Assembly (NCBI GenBank): GCA_022824405.1
Contig: JAJDZZ010000036.1
Coordinates: 1-64,000, forward strand
Length of the DNA stretch: 64,000 nt
Direction: 5' to 3'
Source of the DNA: Opitutales bacterium
GTDB lineage: Bacteria > Verrucomicrobiota > Verrucomicrobiia > Opitutales > UBA2995
Position numbers and translations under genes: made by a program. Positions 30,609 to 40,176 of the stretch are shown one piece after another. The stretch's first letter is position 1. Every line of letters starts with the position of its first letter. The notes beneath the pieces were generated by a model. The model was not told where the DNA came from, ran no database searches, and saw nothing but the letters and a program-made list of their open reading frames with translations.

Positions 30609-30880
30609 CCAATGAGGAAGTAATCGAGGTCGAAGGAAAGATCGTAGCGGTATTGCCGGGAACCATGTTCCGAGTCGAACTCCCCAACGGCCATGTGGTG
30701 CTGGCCCACATATCGGGGAAGCTCCGCAAAAACTTTATCAAAATAACCACAGGTGACATGGTGAAGATGGAAATGAGCCCATACGATATCGACAAGGCTC
30801 GCATCGTTTACCGTTTGAGAAACAAGCACGTGCAACGAAACGCCCCCATACGCAGTTTTGGTCCCCGCAGAAGGCGCTAG
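30605..30880 (+). CDS. infA: Translation initiation factor IF-1
   Basis: S1-fold protein that occupies the ribosomal A site during initiation. The 91 residues contain the conserved [27 protein letters not shown] and [10 protein letters not shown]. Most IF-1 proteins have about 72 residues. The surplus is a C-terminal basic tail of roughly 18 residues ending in four arginines. An AGCAGG-type ribosome-binding site lies about 7 bases before the ATG. cysK follows after 18 bases. Confidence 0.95.
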   Translation: MTNEEVIEVEGKIVAVLPGTMFRVELPNGHVVLAHISGKLRKNFIKITTGDMVKMEMSPYDIDKARIVYRLRNKHVQRNAPIRSFGPRRRR

Positions 30881-30898
30881 CCGGTTTGAACTTTGGCT

Positions 30899-31846
30899 AT
30901 GTCGTTTCTGGCAAAGGACGTAACGCAATCCATCGGCCATACGCCCCTCATTAAATTGAACCGTATGGCCGAAGGCATCGAGGCCAACATTTTGGTCAAA
31001 TGCGAATTTTTCAACCCGCTCTCCAGTGTAAAGGACCGCATTGGTTACTCCATGATTATGGCGGGGGAAAAGGATGGGGCCTTGAAAAGGGACAGTGTCA
31101 TAATCGAGCCGACCTCGGGCAATACGGGGATAGCGTTAGCCTTCGTGGCGGCGGCCAGGGGATACCGCTTGATCCTCACCATGCCGGAAACCATGTCTTT
31201 GGAGCGTCGAATATTACTAAAAATGTTGGGTGCGGAGCTCGAATTGACCCCTGGGCCAAAAGGCATGCCGGGCGCTATAACGCGCGCCAATGAACTGGCC
31301 GATGAACTGGGAGAGCGAGCCTGGATTCCCCAGCAATTTGAGAATGAGGCGAATCCGGAAATCCACCGTTTGACCACGGCAGAGGAGATTTGGGATGCGA
31401 CGGAGGGAAAGATCGACGTCTTCGTAACCGGAGTCGGTACCGGCGGAACCATCACCGGCGTTTCCGAAGTCATCAAGAGCCGAAAAGAACTTTTTACCGT
31501 CGCCGTGGAGCCAATGGCCAGTCCGGTCATTTCGGGCGGCCGGCCCGGTCCGCACAAAATCCAGGGGATCGGCGCCGGATTCATTCCCAAGAACTGCAAC
31601 ACCGACGTCATTGATGACATCGTCCTGGTCAGCAACGAAGATGCCTTTCAAACCGCCCGGGAATTGTCCGGAAGGGAAGGACTGCTGGTTGGAATTTCCT
31701 CGGGCGCTACCGTTTGGGCGGCATTGGAGGTGGCTAAGCGCCCTGAAATGGCTGGAAAAAATATTGTGGTTATCGCGGCTAGCTGTGGGGAGCGGTATTT
31801 GTCTACGCCCCTGACCGACCGGGCCCGTATCGAAGCAGCGGGGTAA
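30899..31846 (+). CDS. cysK: Cysteine synthase (O-acetylserine sulfhydrylase)
   Basis: PLP enzyme that makes cysteine from O-acetylserine and sulfide. 315 residues from the ATG at 30899. The PLP-binding lysine is in [11 protein letters not shown], the substrate loop is TSGNTG near residue 68, the phosphate-binding loop is [10 protein letters not shown] and the C-terminal [15 protein letters not shown] is typical. It follows infA by 18 bases and is followed by a terminator. Confidence 0.95.
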   Translation: MSFLAKDVTQSIGHTPLIKLNRMAEGIEANILVKCEFFNPLSSVKDRIGYSMIMAGEKDGALKRDSVIIEPTSGNTGIALAFVAAARGYRLILTMPETMSLERRILLKMLGAELELTPGPKGMPGAITRANELADELGERAWIPQQFENEANPEIHRLTTAEEIWDATEGKIDVFVTGVGTGGTITGVSEVIKSRKELFTVAVEPMASPVISGGRPGPHKIQGIGAGFIPKNCNTDVIDDIVLVSNEDAFQTARELSGREGLLVGISSGATVWAALEVAKRPEMAGKNIVVIAASCGERYLSTPLTDRARIEAAG

Positions 31847-31940
31847 AGCTGCAAGAGCATAGGGTTTCTTTAAATCGTGATCGTGATCGAGGGAAGAGGC
31901 ATCTTCCAAATGAAACATGGATGAACAGGATATAATGGAG

Positions 31941-31967
31941 GGCGGGTTTTCCAACCCGCCTTGTTTT
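31941..31967 (+). terminator. Rho-independent terminator after cysK
   Basis: Perfect 8-bp stem GGCGGGTT / AACCCGCC at 31941-31960 with loop TTCC, followed by TTGTTTT. It lies 94 bases past the cysK stop. On the other strand it would not end in a good T run. Confidence 0.85.
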
Positions 31968-32064
31968 GCGTCCTTTGTGGTTACTCCTTATCTGTGATCA
32001 TCTGCGATCTGCGGTTTCCTTTCCACTTTTCTCGTTCCCCTTTCCTCCAAGCGCTTAACGCCAA

Positions 32065-32895
32065 TTAAAGCCGATAGCAGCGTTGGCAATTGGTTTGTTC
32101 TATGGCCAATCGTTCGGCGGGGCTCAAATCTGCCGTCAAATCCTTCACCGTCCCGATCCAATCCCGATAAGCTTCCACGCGTAGCAGGCAAACCGGCCAG
32201 TCGGTGCCGATCATGACGCGGTCCACTCCGAAGATTTCCACCGTCTCGGAAAAGTAGGCGCGGATGGTGCCAGGGTCGGGGATGGGATCCTGGTTGAATT
32301 CGGTCACCAAACCGGAAAATTTGACCCCCAAAATATTGTCCCGTCGGGCGAGTTCCCGCATGCCGGTTTTCCAATCTTCCTCCACGCGGCCATTTCTGGC
32401 TTCCGGTTTGGCGATATGATCGACGATCATTCCGACTTCGGGTTGGCGGTCTGCCAGTTGGATGGCGACAGGCAGTTGTCGTTGGAAAATGAGGAGGTCG
32501 AACCGGAGGTCAAGGAAGGGTAGTTGGGCCAAGCCTCGGTGGAAGTCGTCCCGAAGAAAATAGGCGTCTGGTTCTTCCTGAAGGACGTGGCGGACCCCCT
32601 TGAACTTCGGGTATCGGGAAAGGCGTTCCAGATCCTCGCGGACATCCTCCCGGATAAGCGGTACCCAACCGACGATTCCCCGGATGAGATCGCATTGGCC
32701 GGCCAAATCAATGAGCCAGTCCGATTCCTCGATACTTTGCCGGGCCTGGACCGCTACCGTGCCGGAAACCCCGGCATCATCGGTTGCGGCTTCCAGCTCG
32801 GGTATGAGATAGGATTGGGCCAGGGGAGAATCTTGGGGAATCCAGGGGTAATCCCTGGGAGAATATTCCCAGAGGTGATGGTGGGAATCGATCAA
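32065..32895 (-). CDS. Sugar lactonase, COG3618 amidohydrolase (L-galactono/L-fucono-lactonase-like)
   Basis: 276 residues with a TIM barrel. The N-terminal MIDSHHHLWEYSPRDYPWI has the HxH metal site (His5, His7), with a later His in VDHIAKPEARNG and an Asp in RVMIGTDWPVCLL. This set of motifs belongs to COG3618, which includes L-fuconolactonase, L-rhamnonolactonase and the L-galactonolactonase of Bacteroides. It would open the sugar lactone made by the upstream dehydrogenase. It is the last gene of the six-gene operon, 30 bases after the UxaE-like gene. The exact lactone is inferred. Confidence 0.82.
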   Translation of the reverse strand: MIDSHHHLWEYSPRDYPWIPQDSPLAQSYLIPELEAATDDAGVSGTVAVQARQSIEESDWLIDLAGQCDLIRGIVGWVPLIREDVREDLERLSRYPKFKGVRHVLQEEPDAYFLRDDFHRGLAQLPFLDLRFDLLIFQRQLPVAIQLADRQPEVGMIVDHIAKPEARNGRVEEDWKTGMRELARRDNILGVKFSGLVTEFNQDPIPDPGTIRAYFSETVEIFGVDRVMIGTDWPVCLLRVEAYRDWIGTVKDLTADLSPAERLAIEQTNCQRCYRL

Positions 32896-32925
32896 TTTCC
32901 AGTCAGACCAGGAGAAGGGGTTTAA

Positions 32926-34170
32926 TCAGGCGAAGAGAGGCTTCATATGGCGTTCCAGCAAGTTGTGAGTGACACATTGGGAAATGACCTTCCGGTGGGC
33001 CCGAAGGGCATTCAGGTAAACGTCACCCATTTGGGCGGCGATTTTGAAGCCGACATGAAGAAGTTGGCGGAAGTGTGGGTTATAGCCCGGGTTTGATGGA
33101 TCGTGAGTGAGTGCGGCGACAAACTGTTCGCTGGTCCACCCCTTGACCGCGTCCGGCGAGGGGAGGCAATCCTCATCGATATCAATTACAGTGGAATAGG
33201 GTTGGCAAAGCGCTTCTTTTTTCTTCAGGGCCTTCAGGTAAATATCCTTGGCCAGGAGAAGGGCTTCACCACCGCTGGCGGCCAGGCCGATGACTTCCTC
33301 CAACCAGTTGGTTCCCGCGGTTTTGATATGGAGCCCGGCGCCCGTCCGAGCCAGAGCCCTTCTAATGGGCCCGTAGATGGAGAACTTGTCGGATCCAGAG
33401 TGAACGCTGAGTTTCAGGGACGCGGGGAGCCCGTAGGTTTTGACGGCGTGGGTAATGACGGCGAGGTCGTTGTTAAATTCCCTTTCGAACTGGGCTATGT
33501 CGCCCACGTAATCGACCCCCTTATTGAAACGTCCGGTAAATTTTGGTGCTATGGTCTGGATCGGTATTCCCTCATCGGCTATGGCGGCCAGTATGATGAG
33601 CATTTCCGGGGGCGTTTGCGGGTTATCGGTTTCGTCCATGGAAACTTCGGTTACGAAGTCGGGGCCCTTGTTCAGGGCGATATGGTCGTAAATGGCTTTG
33701 GCGCCCTGGACGGCTTTGAGAAATTGATGGGCAGTCTTTTCCACGAGTTCCCGTCCCATGTTCAATGGCTTGTCGATACCCTCGATGGCCACGGCCTCCA
33801 GGAGTTCCGGGTGCCTGGAAATAAAGGCTTCGACATCCTCCGGATCGGCTTTTTTGCCAATTTCGTCAGCCACGTCGAGGGTGAAGAAATCGCTGTTGGG
33901 AATAAAACGGTCGACCGTTTCCAAGCCGATATGGTCGGCATCTACCAGGTATTCCCCGGACCATCCGAGGTCGGCCACGGCTTTATCGGCGGCGTCCCGG
34001 GTGGACTGGGGTTCGGAACCGATGATTTCGTGTTCGCGGTTCGACTTGTTCCATACCGGAGCGATATCGATGCCCCAATCCTTTGCCGCGATAAATGCCT
34101 GGAGTTGGGCGTGGGCGGCATGGGTGAAACGGTCACCTGCTCCGAAAGTAAATTTGGGACATGATTTCAT
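32926..34170 (-). CDS. uxaE: UxaE-family tagaturonate epimerase
   Basis: 414 residues. The motif string matches Thermotoga-type UxaE, which converts D-tagaturonate to D-fructuronate by C3 epimerisation: FGAGDRFTHAAH near 9-20, DADH at 77-80, EVSMDETDNP at 175-184, VDYVGDIAQFEREF near 219-232, HSGSDKFSIY at 257-266, HIKTAGTNW at 281-289 and RQLLHVGFK near the C terminus. As I remember it, the Thermotoga enzyme is about 480 residues; this one lacks the first 80-90. It lies 24 bases after the dehydrogenase gene and 30 bases before the lactonase gene. The natural substrate could also be a 6-deoxy analogue. Confidence 0.8.
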   Translation of the reverse strand: MKSCPKFTFGAGDRFTHAAHAQLQAFIAAKDWGIDIAPVWNKSNREHEIIGSEPQSTRDAADKAVADLGWSGEYLVDADHIGLETVDRFIPNSDFFTLDVADEIGKKADPEDVEAFISRHPELLEAVAIEGIDKPLNMGRELVEKTAHQFLKAVQGAKAIYDHIALNKGPDFVTEVSMDETDNPQTPPEMLIILAAIADEGIPIQTIAPKFTGRFNKGVDYVGDIAQFEREFNNDLAVITHAVKTYGLPASLKLSVHSGSDKFSIYGPIRRALARTGAGLHIKTAGTNWLEEVIGLAASGGEALLLAKDIYLKALKKKEALCQPYSTVIDIDEDCLPSPDAVKGWTSEQFVAALTHDPSNPGYNPHFRQLLHVGFKIAAQMGDVYLNALRAHRKVISQCVTHNLLERHMKPLFA

Positions 34171-34194
34171 GGGCGGGTGGGGCGCTTTTCGATT

Positions 34195-35232
34195 TTAAGG
34201 ATTTACGGTGATGAGAGCTTTTATGACCCCGAGGGAAGGATCGGTGAATTGAGCGAATTTTTCGGGAACGTCATCGATGGTCAAGCGATGGGTGATCCAA
34301 ACACTGGTATCGATTTGTCCTCTTTCAATAATTTCAATGATGTTGCCGAAATCGGCGGGAAGGGCATTGCGGCTGGCCAATAACGTTTGCTCACGGCGGT
34401 GGAAGACGGGGGCGTGAGGGAAACTTACCTCGTCGGTAGTTATCCCCACAAAGACGATGCGGCCGGTGTAAGAGGCGTATTGCAGGCTGGCCGACATCGA
34501 TTTGTTGGAACCGGTGGCATCGAGCACGACATCTGCCAATTCCCCTTCGGTCAGGTCCTCGATCAGGGCCAAGTGAGAGCCGTCGGACTGGAAAAGCACC
34601 CTTTTTTCGATACCGCGTCTGTCTCGGCAAAAGTCCAGACGGGATTGGACCCTATCCATAACGACGATTTCGACCCCTTCCCTGAGCTTGAGAAATTCCA
34701 GACAAGCCAAGCCGATGGGACCGACCCCTATGAGGAGAACGGTTTCGCCCGGTTGTGGATTGGCCCGCTGGACGGCGTGGTAGCCGATAGCCAGGGTTTC
34801 GACCAGGGCGAGTTGGTCGTAGGACAGGCTGTTCCCGGGGTGTAGTTTTCGGGCCGGCACGATCCAGTCCGATTTACGCAGGCCTCCGCTGGTATGCACC
34901 CCGATAACCTGAAGGTGGGGGCAACAATTGGAATGGCCCCTTTGAGCGGTCGTGGTCTGGGGATCGTCGATGTAGGGTTCGAGGGAGCATTTGTCACCCG
35001 GTTGGATGTGGGTTACACCCCGGCCCACGGCCAGGACCCCGAGCCCCAACTCGTGGCCGGGGGTGCGTGGGTAGTCAAAAAAGGGAAACTTGCCCAGATA
35101 GCAGGAAATATCGGTACCGCAAATGCCCATTTGATGGGTGCGGACGAGAGCCATGCCCGGACCGGGCGAACCGGCATGGTCGAGGTCAATCGGGGTGATC
35201 GTTTCGGGGGCGGTAAATTCGATGGCGAGCAT
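34195..35232 (-). CDS. Zinc-type medium-chain dehydrogenase (putative L-galactonate 5-dehydrogenase)
   Basis: 345-residue MDR-family dehydrogenase. The GroES-like domain has the catalytic-zinc residues Cys38 in GICGTD and His60-Glu61 in PGHELG. The NAD-binding domain has LLIGVGPIGLACLE. The structural-zinc loop (about 87-104) is unusual: of four cysteines only one remains, in GHSNCC. By context it is the best candidate to oxidise C5 of L-galactonate to D-tagaturonate, like E. coli YjjN/LgoD and the Bacteroides enzyme. This assignment is inferred. It lies 5 bases after the aldo/keto reductase gene. Confidence 0.8.
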   Translation of the reverse strand: MLAIEFTAPETITPIDLDHAGSPGPGMALVRTHQMGICGTDISCYLGKFPFFDYPRTPGHELGLGVLAVGRGVTHIQPGDKCSLEPYIDDPQTTTAQRGHSNCCPHLQVIGVHTSGGLRKSDWIVPARKLHPGNSLSYDQLALVETLAIGYHAVQRANPQPGETVLLIGVGPIGLACLEFLKLREGVEIVVMDRVQSRLDFCRDRRGIEKRVLFQSDGSHLALIEDLTEGELADVVLDATGSNKSMSASLQYASYTGRIVFVGITTDEVSFPHAPVFHRREQTLLASRNALPADFGNIIEIIERGQIDTSVWITHRLTIDDVPEKFAQFTDPSLGVIKALITVNP

Positions 35233-35237
35233 AGAGA

Positions 35238-36176
<939 letters not shown>

Positions 36177-36208
36177 GGGTCTATGTTTTTGTCGTCAATT
36201 AAATCCCG

Positions 36209-37021
36209 TTAAGCCAGACAATTTTCGATGGCCTCGATTTGCTGAGCGGCGCAGGTTTCCGGATCGGGCAGGGGGAAAATTTCCGCGGAAAGAAAGCCGT
36301 TGTAGCCGATTTGTCGCAGGGCGGCCACAATGGGAGCGGGATCGGAGTGCCCGAATCCCATGGCCCGGCGATTGGAGTCGGCAAAGTGCACGTGGCCGAT
36401 TTTCGGTCCCGCTTCGAGAATGGCCTGGGCGAGGTCGGTTTCTTCGATGTTCATATGGAAGAGATCGGCCAGGAGAAAGATGTTATCCAATTGATATGCT
36501 TCAATAAATCGCGCTCCCTGGGACAGGCGGTTGATGAGATTGGTCTCATAACGGTTGAGCGGTTCGTAAAGAAAACCGACCCCGTGTTGCCCGGCATGTT
36601 TACCGGCGGTGCGAAGGGCTTGGGCCAGCCACTCCAGCGCTTGGACTCGGTCTACCTCGCCACTCCAATTTCCCTGCATGGAACCGAGAATGGCGGGAGC
36701 CCCGAGGCGGCCTCCGAAATCGATCATGCCCAGTATGAAGTCAAGGGCTTCCCGGCGCTTCGAGGCCCGGGGATCGGTCAGGGAAAGGCCGTGTCGGACC
36801 ATTCCGCCTCCGGTCCCAACGGAGGCGATGAGAAGGTCGTGTCGGGAAGCGAGGGCTTTGGTTTCCTCACTCGATATGAAGTCGGGCCCGGGAAGGAATA
36901 GTTCAACCCCATCGAATCCGTGGGCTTTTGCTTTGGCGAAGCCTTCGGGCAAGGCATCGTGGAAGACGAAAGGCCCGGCTCTGGCTTCGGCCACCTGGGC
37001 CAAGGTTATGGCGCTCTTCAT
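36209..37021 (-). CDS. TIM-barrel sugar isomerase/epimerase family protein
   Basis: 270 residues of the xylose-isomerase-like TIM-barrel superfamily, which includes IolE, tagatose 3-epimerase and hydroxypyruvate isomerase. GFLYEPLNRYETNLINR carries a probable metal-ligand Glu, FLLADLFHMNIEE the Asp and His, GHVHFADSNRRAMGFGH the next His, and NGFLSAEIFPL the final Glu. It is the second gene of the operon, 26 bases after the mutarotase gene. Which sugar it acts on is not clear. In this pathway it is either a second ketonate epimerase or acts on a side substrate. Confidence 0.78.
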   Translation of the reverse strand: MKSAITLAQVAEARAGPFVFHDALPEGFAKAKAHGFDGVELFLPGPDFISSEETKALASRHDLLIASVGTGGGMVRHGLSLTDPRASKRREALDFILGMIDFGGRLGAPAILGSMQGNWSGEVDRVQALEWLAQALRTAGKHAGQHGVGFLYEPLNRYETNLINRLSQGARFIEAYQLDNIFLLADLFHMNIEETDLAQAILEAGPKIGHVHFADSNRRAMGFGHSDPAPIVAALRQIGYNGFLSAEIFPLPDPETCAAQQIEAIENCLA

Positions 37022-37047
37022 GAAATTTGGGTGGTAATTCGGGTTAT

Positions 37048-37458
37048 CTATACGGATTCGAGGATAACGTTACCGTAGGCGGTGGGATCGCCGGTGCGGA
37101 TGATGCCAGTGGCGCCGGGAACGAGTTGCTTGAAGTCGTTGTGGGGTATTCGGGTGATTTCAAGCTCGTGGTAAAGGTTTCGAAAGCCATCGAAGCTCAA
37201 TTCAAATTTGGTAATGATCTCTTGCTCATTGGTAGCGAGGAACTCCTCAGCTTGCCAGATGCGGCCTACTTTGAAGTTGGGGTGGAGCAGCTCGAGCAAG
37301 TCCGTGATCATGGGAATTCCCCGGGCCAGAGCCAAGTCTACCATTTCCAACTCCACCCAAGAGGGAAAGGCCCAATCTGCAATTACCAGGGTATTGGTGT
37401 GGCGGATACGTGAGAGAAGGTGGTTGACCTCTGGGTTCAGGATACCTTTCTGGAGCAT
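37048..37458 (-). CDS. RbsD/FucU-family sugar mutarotase
   Basis: 136 residues from the ATG at 37458, which starts MLQKGILNPEVNHLL; the frame is open to 37614 but the extra part has no homology. His20 and Asp28 (RHTNTLVIADWAFP) and the C-terminal IRTGDPTAYGNVIL are the catalytic and binding signatures of RbsD/FucU. FucU interconverts the anomers of L-fucose; L-galactose has the same ring configuration. As first gene of the operon it probably feeds the correct anomer to the AKR. Ribose pyranase activity cannot be ruled out. Confidence 0.8.
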   Translation of the reverse strand: MLQKGILNPEVNHLLSRIRHTNTLVIADWAFPSWVELEMVDLALARGIPMITDLLELLHPNFKVGRIWQAEEFLATNEQEIITKFELSFDGFRNLYHELEITRIPHNDFKQLVPGATGIIRTGDPTAYGNVILESV

Positions 37459-37618
37459 GATATATGAAAAATTTGCGGTAATTGAAGGAGTTTGGCAGCT
37501 TTCACGACCAAACCGGAAAGTTGAAAATTCAAACCAGTTGCCTGTAGACTCGTCAACCGCCTTCACGCCCCTATAATGATTCCGAATATTTTCTTTCCTC
37601 CTCCTCCTCCCCAAAACT

Positions 37619-39010
37619 ATGGCCTCAACCAGCTTTTCCTATGAATCCAAAATACCGGCCGATGCCTCGGAAGTTTTTTCCTACTTTGTGAGAGACATCA
37701 GTATTCTTCGCCTCACCCCCCCCTGGGAAACCCTCAAAATACGGAATATTACCAAGGATATGGAATCGGGTTCTAACGTGGGCCTACGCATCGGGCTGGG
37801 TTGTTTTAAGACAAATTGGCAGGTTCACCGGGCCGAATTTTCCAAAAACAGAACCCTGGTAAACCGACAGACAAGAGGGCCATTCCATATTTGGAAGCAC
37901 ACCCAGTCCTTTCGTTCCCTGGGTGATGACACCTCCTCACTGCGGGACCTCGTTCAATTCTCCCTGCCCTTTGGAAAGCTCTCCAATAATCGCCTGGGGA
38001 TTCACCTGGCGCGAAAACGGTTGGAACGCCTTTTCAATTACCGCCATTCCATAACCCAAAACGATATGCGGCATTGTACCCAACTGAAGGATTATCCGAA
38101 AACCAGGGTTGCCATAACCGGAGGGAATGGGTTGATCGGTTCAGAACTGGCTGTTTTTCTCATGGCCCAGGGACACGACGTGACCATCCTCTCGAGGTCG
38201 GGAAAAAGTCGGATTTGGGGGGTTCCTGCAGAACAATGGGATCCCCGGTCCAGGGCGGCAGACTGGAAAAAATTGGAGGGTATCGATGGGTGGATACATT
38301 TGGCCGGCGAGAACCTTGCTTCCGGCCGGTGGACCTCGAAAAAAAGGAAATCCCTGCGGAGCAGTCGAGTGGAAGGCACTCGATTCCTGGTTGAAGGATT
38401 CAAAAAAATGTCCACTCCTCCCAAGGTTTTTATTGGAGCGTCCGGGGTGGGTTATTACGGGGATGGGGCCGAAGCCGAAATAACGGAAACGGGATCCAAA
38501 GGAAGTGGATTTCTGGCTGATTTGTGCGAGGATTGGGAAGAGGCTTCGATGGAGATGGAGGCCATGGGAATGCGCCGGGTCATCCTCCGCATCGGCATGG
38601 TCCTGACCCCCAAAGGAGGCGCCCTGGCAAAACTGTTGCCTGTTTATAGAGCCGGTCTGGGCGGACGATTGGGTGAGGGAACACAATATTGGAGTTGGAT
38701 CGCCATGGACGATCTGTTGCGGGTCTTTCACACCGCATTGTCGAATCCTCATTTTAGGGGAATTTATAACGCTGTTTCCCCCGCGCCCTTGCAAAATCGT
38801 GAATTTTCCAGCACCTTGGCCCGCAAGGTGAACCGGCCAGGGTTCTGCTCCGCTCCAAAGGGAGTCTTGAGCTTTCTCCTGGGAGGGATGGCAAAGGAAA
38901 CCTTGTTTGCCAGTCAACGCGTTAAACCGCAACGTCTGATCGAAAGTGGGTTTCGATTCGATTTCCCGGCCTTGGACCTGACTTTGTCTCACCTTTTCGG
39001 TAAACATTGA
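37619..39010 (+). CDS. SRPBCC - TIGR01777 epimerase fusion protein
   Basis: 463 residues in two parts. Residues 1-155 have an SRPBCC (START/ligand-binding) pattern starting FSYESKIPADASEVFSYF and ending near RRKRLERLFNYR-like text. Residues 160-460 are a TIGR01777/YfcH-type nucleotide-sugar-epimerase-like Rossmann domain with VAITGGNGLIGSELAVFL, WIHLAGENLA, GASGVGYYGD and LRIGMVLTPKGGAL. The ligand and reaction are unknown. Similar fusions exist in Actinobacteria and Verrucomicrobia. It is transcribed away from the sugar operon across a 160-base gap. Confidence 0.85.
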   Translation: MASTSFSYESKIPADASEVFSYFVRDISILRLTPPWETLKIRNITKDMESGSNVGLRIGLGCFKTNWQVHRAEFSKNRTLVNRQTRGPFHIWKHTQSFRSLGDDTSSLRDLVQFSLPFGKLSNNRLGIHLARKRLERLFNYRHSITQNDMRHCTQLKDYPKTRVAITGGNGLIGSELAVFLMAQGHDVTILSRSGKSRIWGVPAEQWDPRSRAADWKKLEGIDGWIHLAGENLASGRWTSKKRKSLRSSRVEGTRFLVEGFKKMSTPPKVFIGASGVGYYGDGAEAEITETGSKGSGFLADLCEDWEEASMEMEAMGMRRVILRIGMVLTPKGGALAKLLPVYRAGLGGRLGEGTQYWSWIAMDDLLRVFHTALSNPHFRGIYNAVSPAPLQNREFSSTLARKVNRPGFCSAPKGVLSFLLGGMAKETLFASQRVKPQRLIESGFRFDFPALDLTLSHLFGKH

Positions 39011-39070
39011 AGTCCTTGGAAAGGATCTGAACAATTCTTCTTCCTGCCTCCGTAAACATTTTAAAATACA

Positions 39071-40144
39071 ATGAGAACTTCATTCTTCATTTTTCTTCCC
39101 CTGGTAATTTGGTTCACCGCTTGCTCAAGGCAGGATGATTCCTCCGACAGCCGGTCCGTCCCGGTGGCACAACAGCGCTCCCTGAGGCTGGTTTCCAGTC
39201 AAATTACCAACACTCCCGTTTTGGGCGAAATGGTCCTCGACTTGGCCGACAGCATCAATCGAGTGGGAGGGGACGACATTTCGGTTAAAGTATACGATCC
39301 GGGTAAACTGGTGGAAGCGCTGGAGGTTCTGGATGCGGTTTCGGCGGGAAAAGTGGAAGCCGGTTTTGGCGCAGCTGGATTCTGGATGGGAAAGATTCCG
39401 GCCGCACCTCTTTTTTCGGCCGTTCCTTTCGGGCCCAATGCCAGTGAGTACATAGCTTGGTTCTACGGGGGCAATGGAATGAAATTATACCAGGAAATGT
39501 ATGACCTGCACGGGTTTAGGGTGAAAGTTCTGTTAGCCGGAATGATTCCTCCTGAATCAAGTGGTTGGTTCGCCCAGGAAATAACCTCCTTGGAAGACCT
39601 GAAGGGGTTGAAAATGCGTTTTTACGGGCTGGGGGGGGACATCATGAAGCAATACGGAGTAGCGGTGCGCCTTCTTCCTCCAGGGGAAATTTTCCCCGCC
39701 CTGGAAAAGGGTGTGATTGACGCCACCGAATTTTCCATGCCCAGCATCGATGAACGGCTGGGATTCTACAAGATTGTGAACTACAACTACTTTCCCGGTT
39801 GGCATCAGCAGGCCACAGCATTCGAACTGCTCATTAACAAGGACGTGTGGGAAACTTTGTCGGACAGGCAAAAGGCGATTTTGGAAATCGCTTCCCAGGC
39901 CAATGTGGTCAACGGAATCGCCAAAGGGGAAAGCAGCCAGGGACCCACTCTGCAACGAAACGCGGAGAGAGGTGTGAAGCAGCGGACCTGGCCTCCGGAA
40001 ATGTTGGAGAGTTTTCAAAAGACCTGGGCGGAAGTGGCACGGGACCGCTCGGCGGAAGATCCATTCTTTAAAAAAGTTTGGGATGACCTGCAACAATTCC
40101 GTAGCGAGTTCAAGGAATGGGGAGACCAAGCCTACCTCGATTAG
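39071..40144 (+). CDS. dctP: TRAP transporter substrate-binding protein, DctP family
   Basis: 357 residues. The first 18 form a signal peptide ending in FTAC, which looks like a lipobox, so the protein is probably lipid-anchored. Most DctP proteins are soluble in the periplasm. The mature domain has the DctP fold: LVSSQITNTPVLGEMVLDLADSI, KVYDPGKLVEALEVLDAVSAG, SLEDLKGLKMRFYGLGGDIMKQYG and LEKGVIDATEFSMP with the ligand-binding Arg in MRFYG. It binds a carboxylate, or less likely a sugar, for the membrane subunits that follow. Confidence 0.92.
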   Translation: MRTSFFIFLPLVIWFTACSRQDDSSDSRSVPVAQQRSLRLVSSQITNTPVLGEMVLDLADSINRVGGDDISVKVYDPGKLVEALEVLDAVSAGKVEAGFGAAGFWMGKIPAAPLFSAVPFGPNASEYIAWFYGGNGMKLYQEMYDLHGFRVKVLLAGMIPPESSGWFAQEITSLEDLKGLKMRFYGLGGDIMKQYGVAVRLLPPGEIFPALEKGVIDATEFSMPSIDERLGFYKIVNYNYFPGWHQQATAFELLINKDVWETLSDRQKAILEIASQANVVNGIAKGESSQGPTLQRNAERGVKQRTWPPEMLESFQKTWAEVARDRSAEDPFFKKVWDDLQQFRSEFKEWGDQAYLD

Positions 40145-40176
40145 GGCTTTGAGACGTCGGCCGCTCCGAATTTTAC

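Noticed and set aside
33103-34164. A 353-codon open frame on the plus strand
   Set aside because: Antisense to the UxaE-like gene, where the conserved motifs are on the minus strand.
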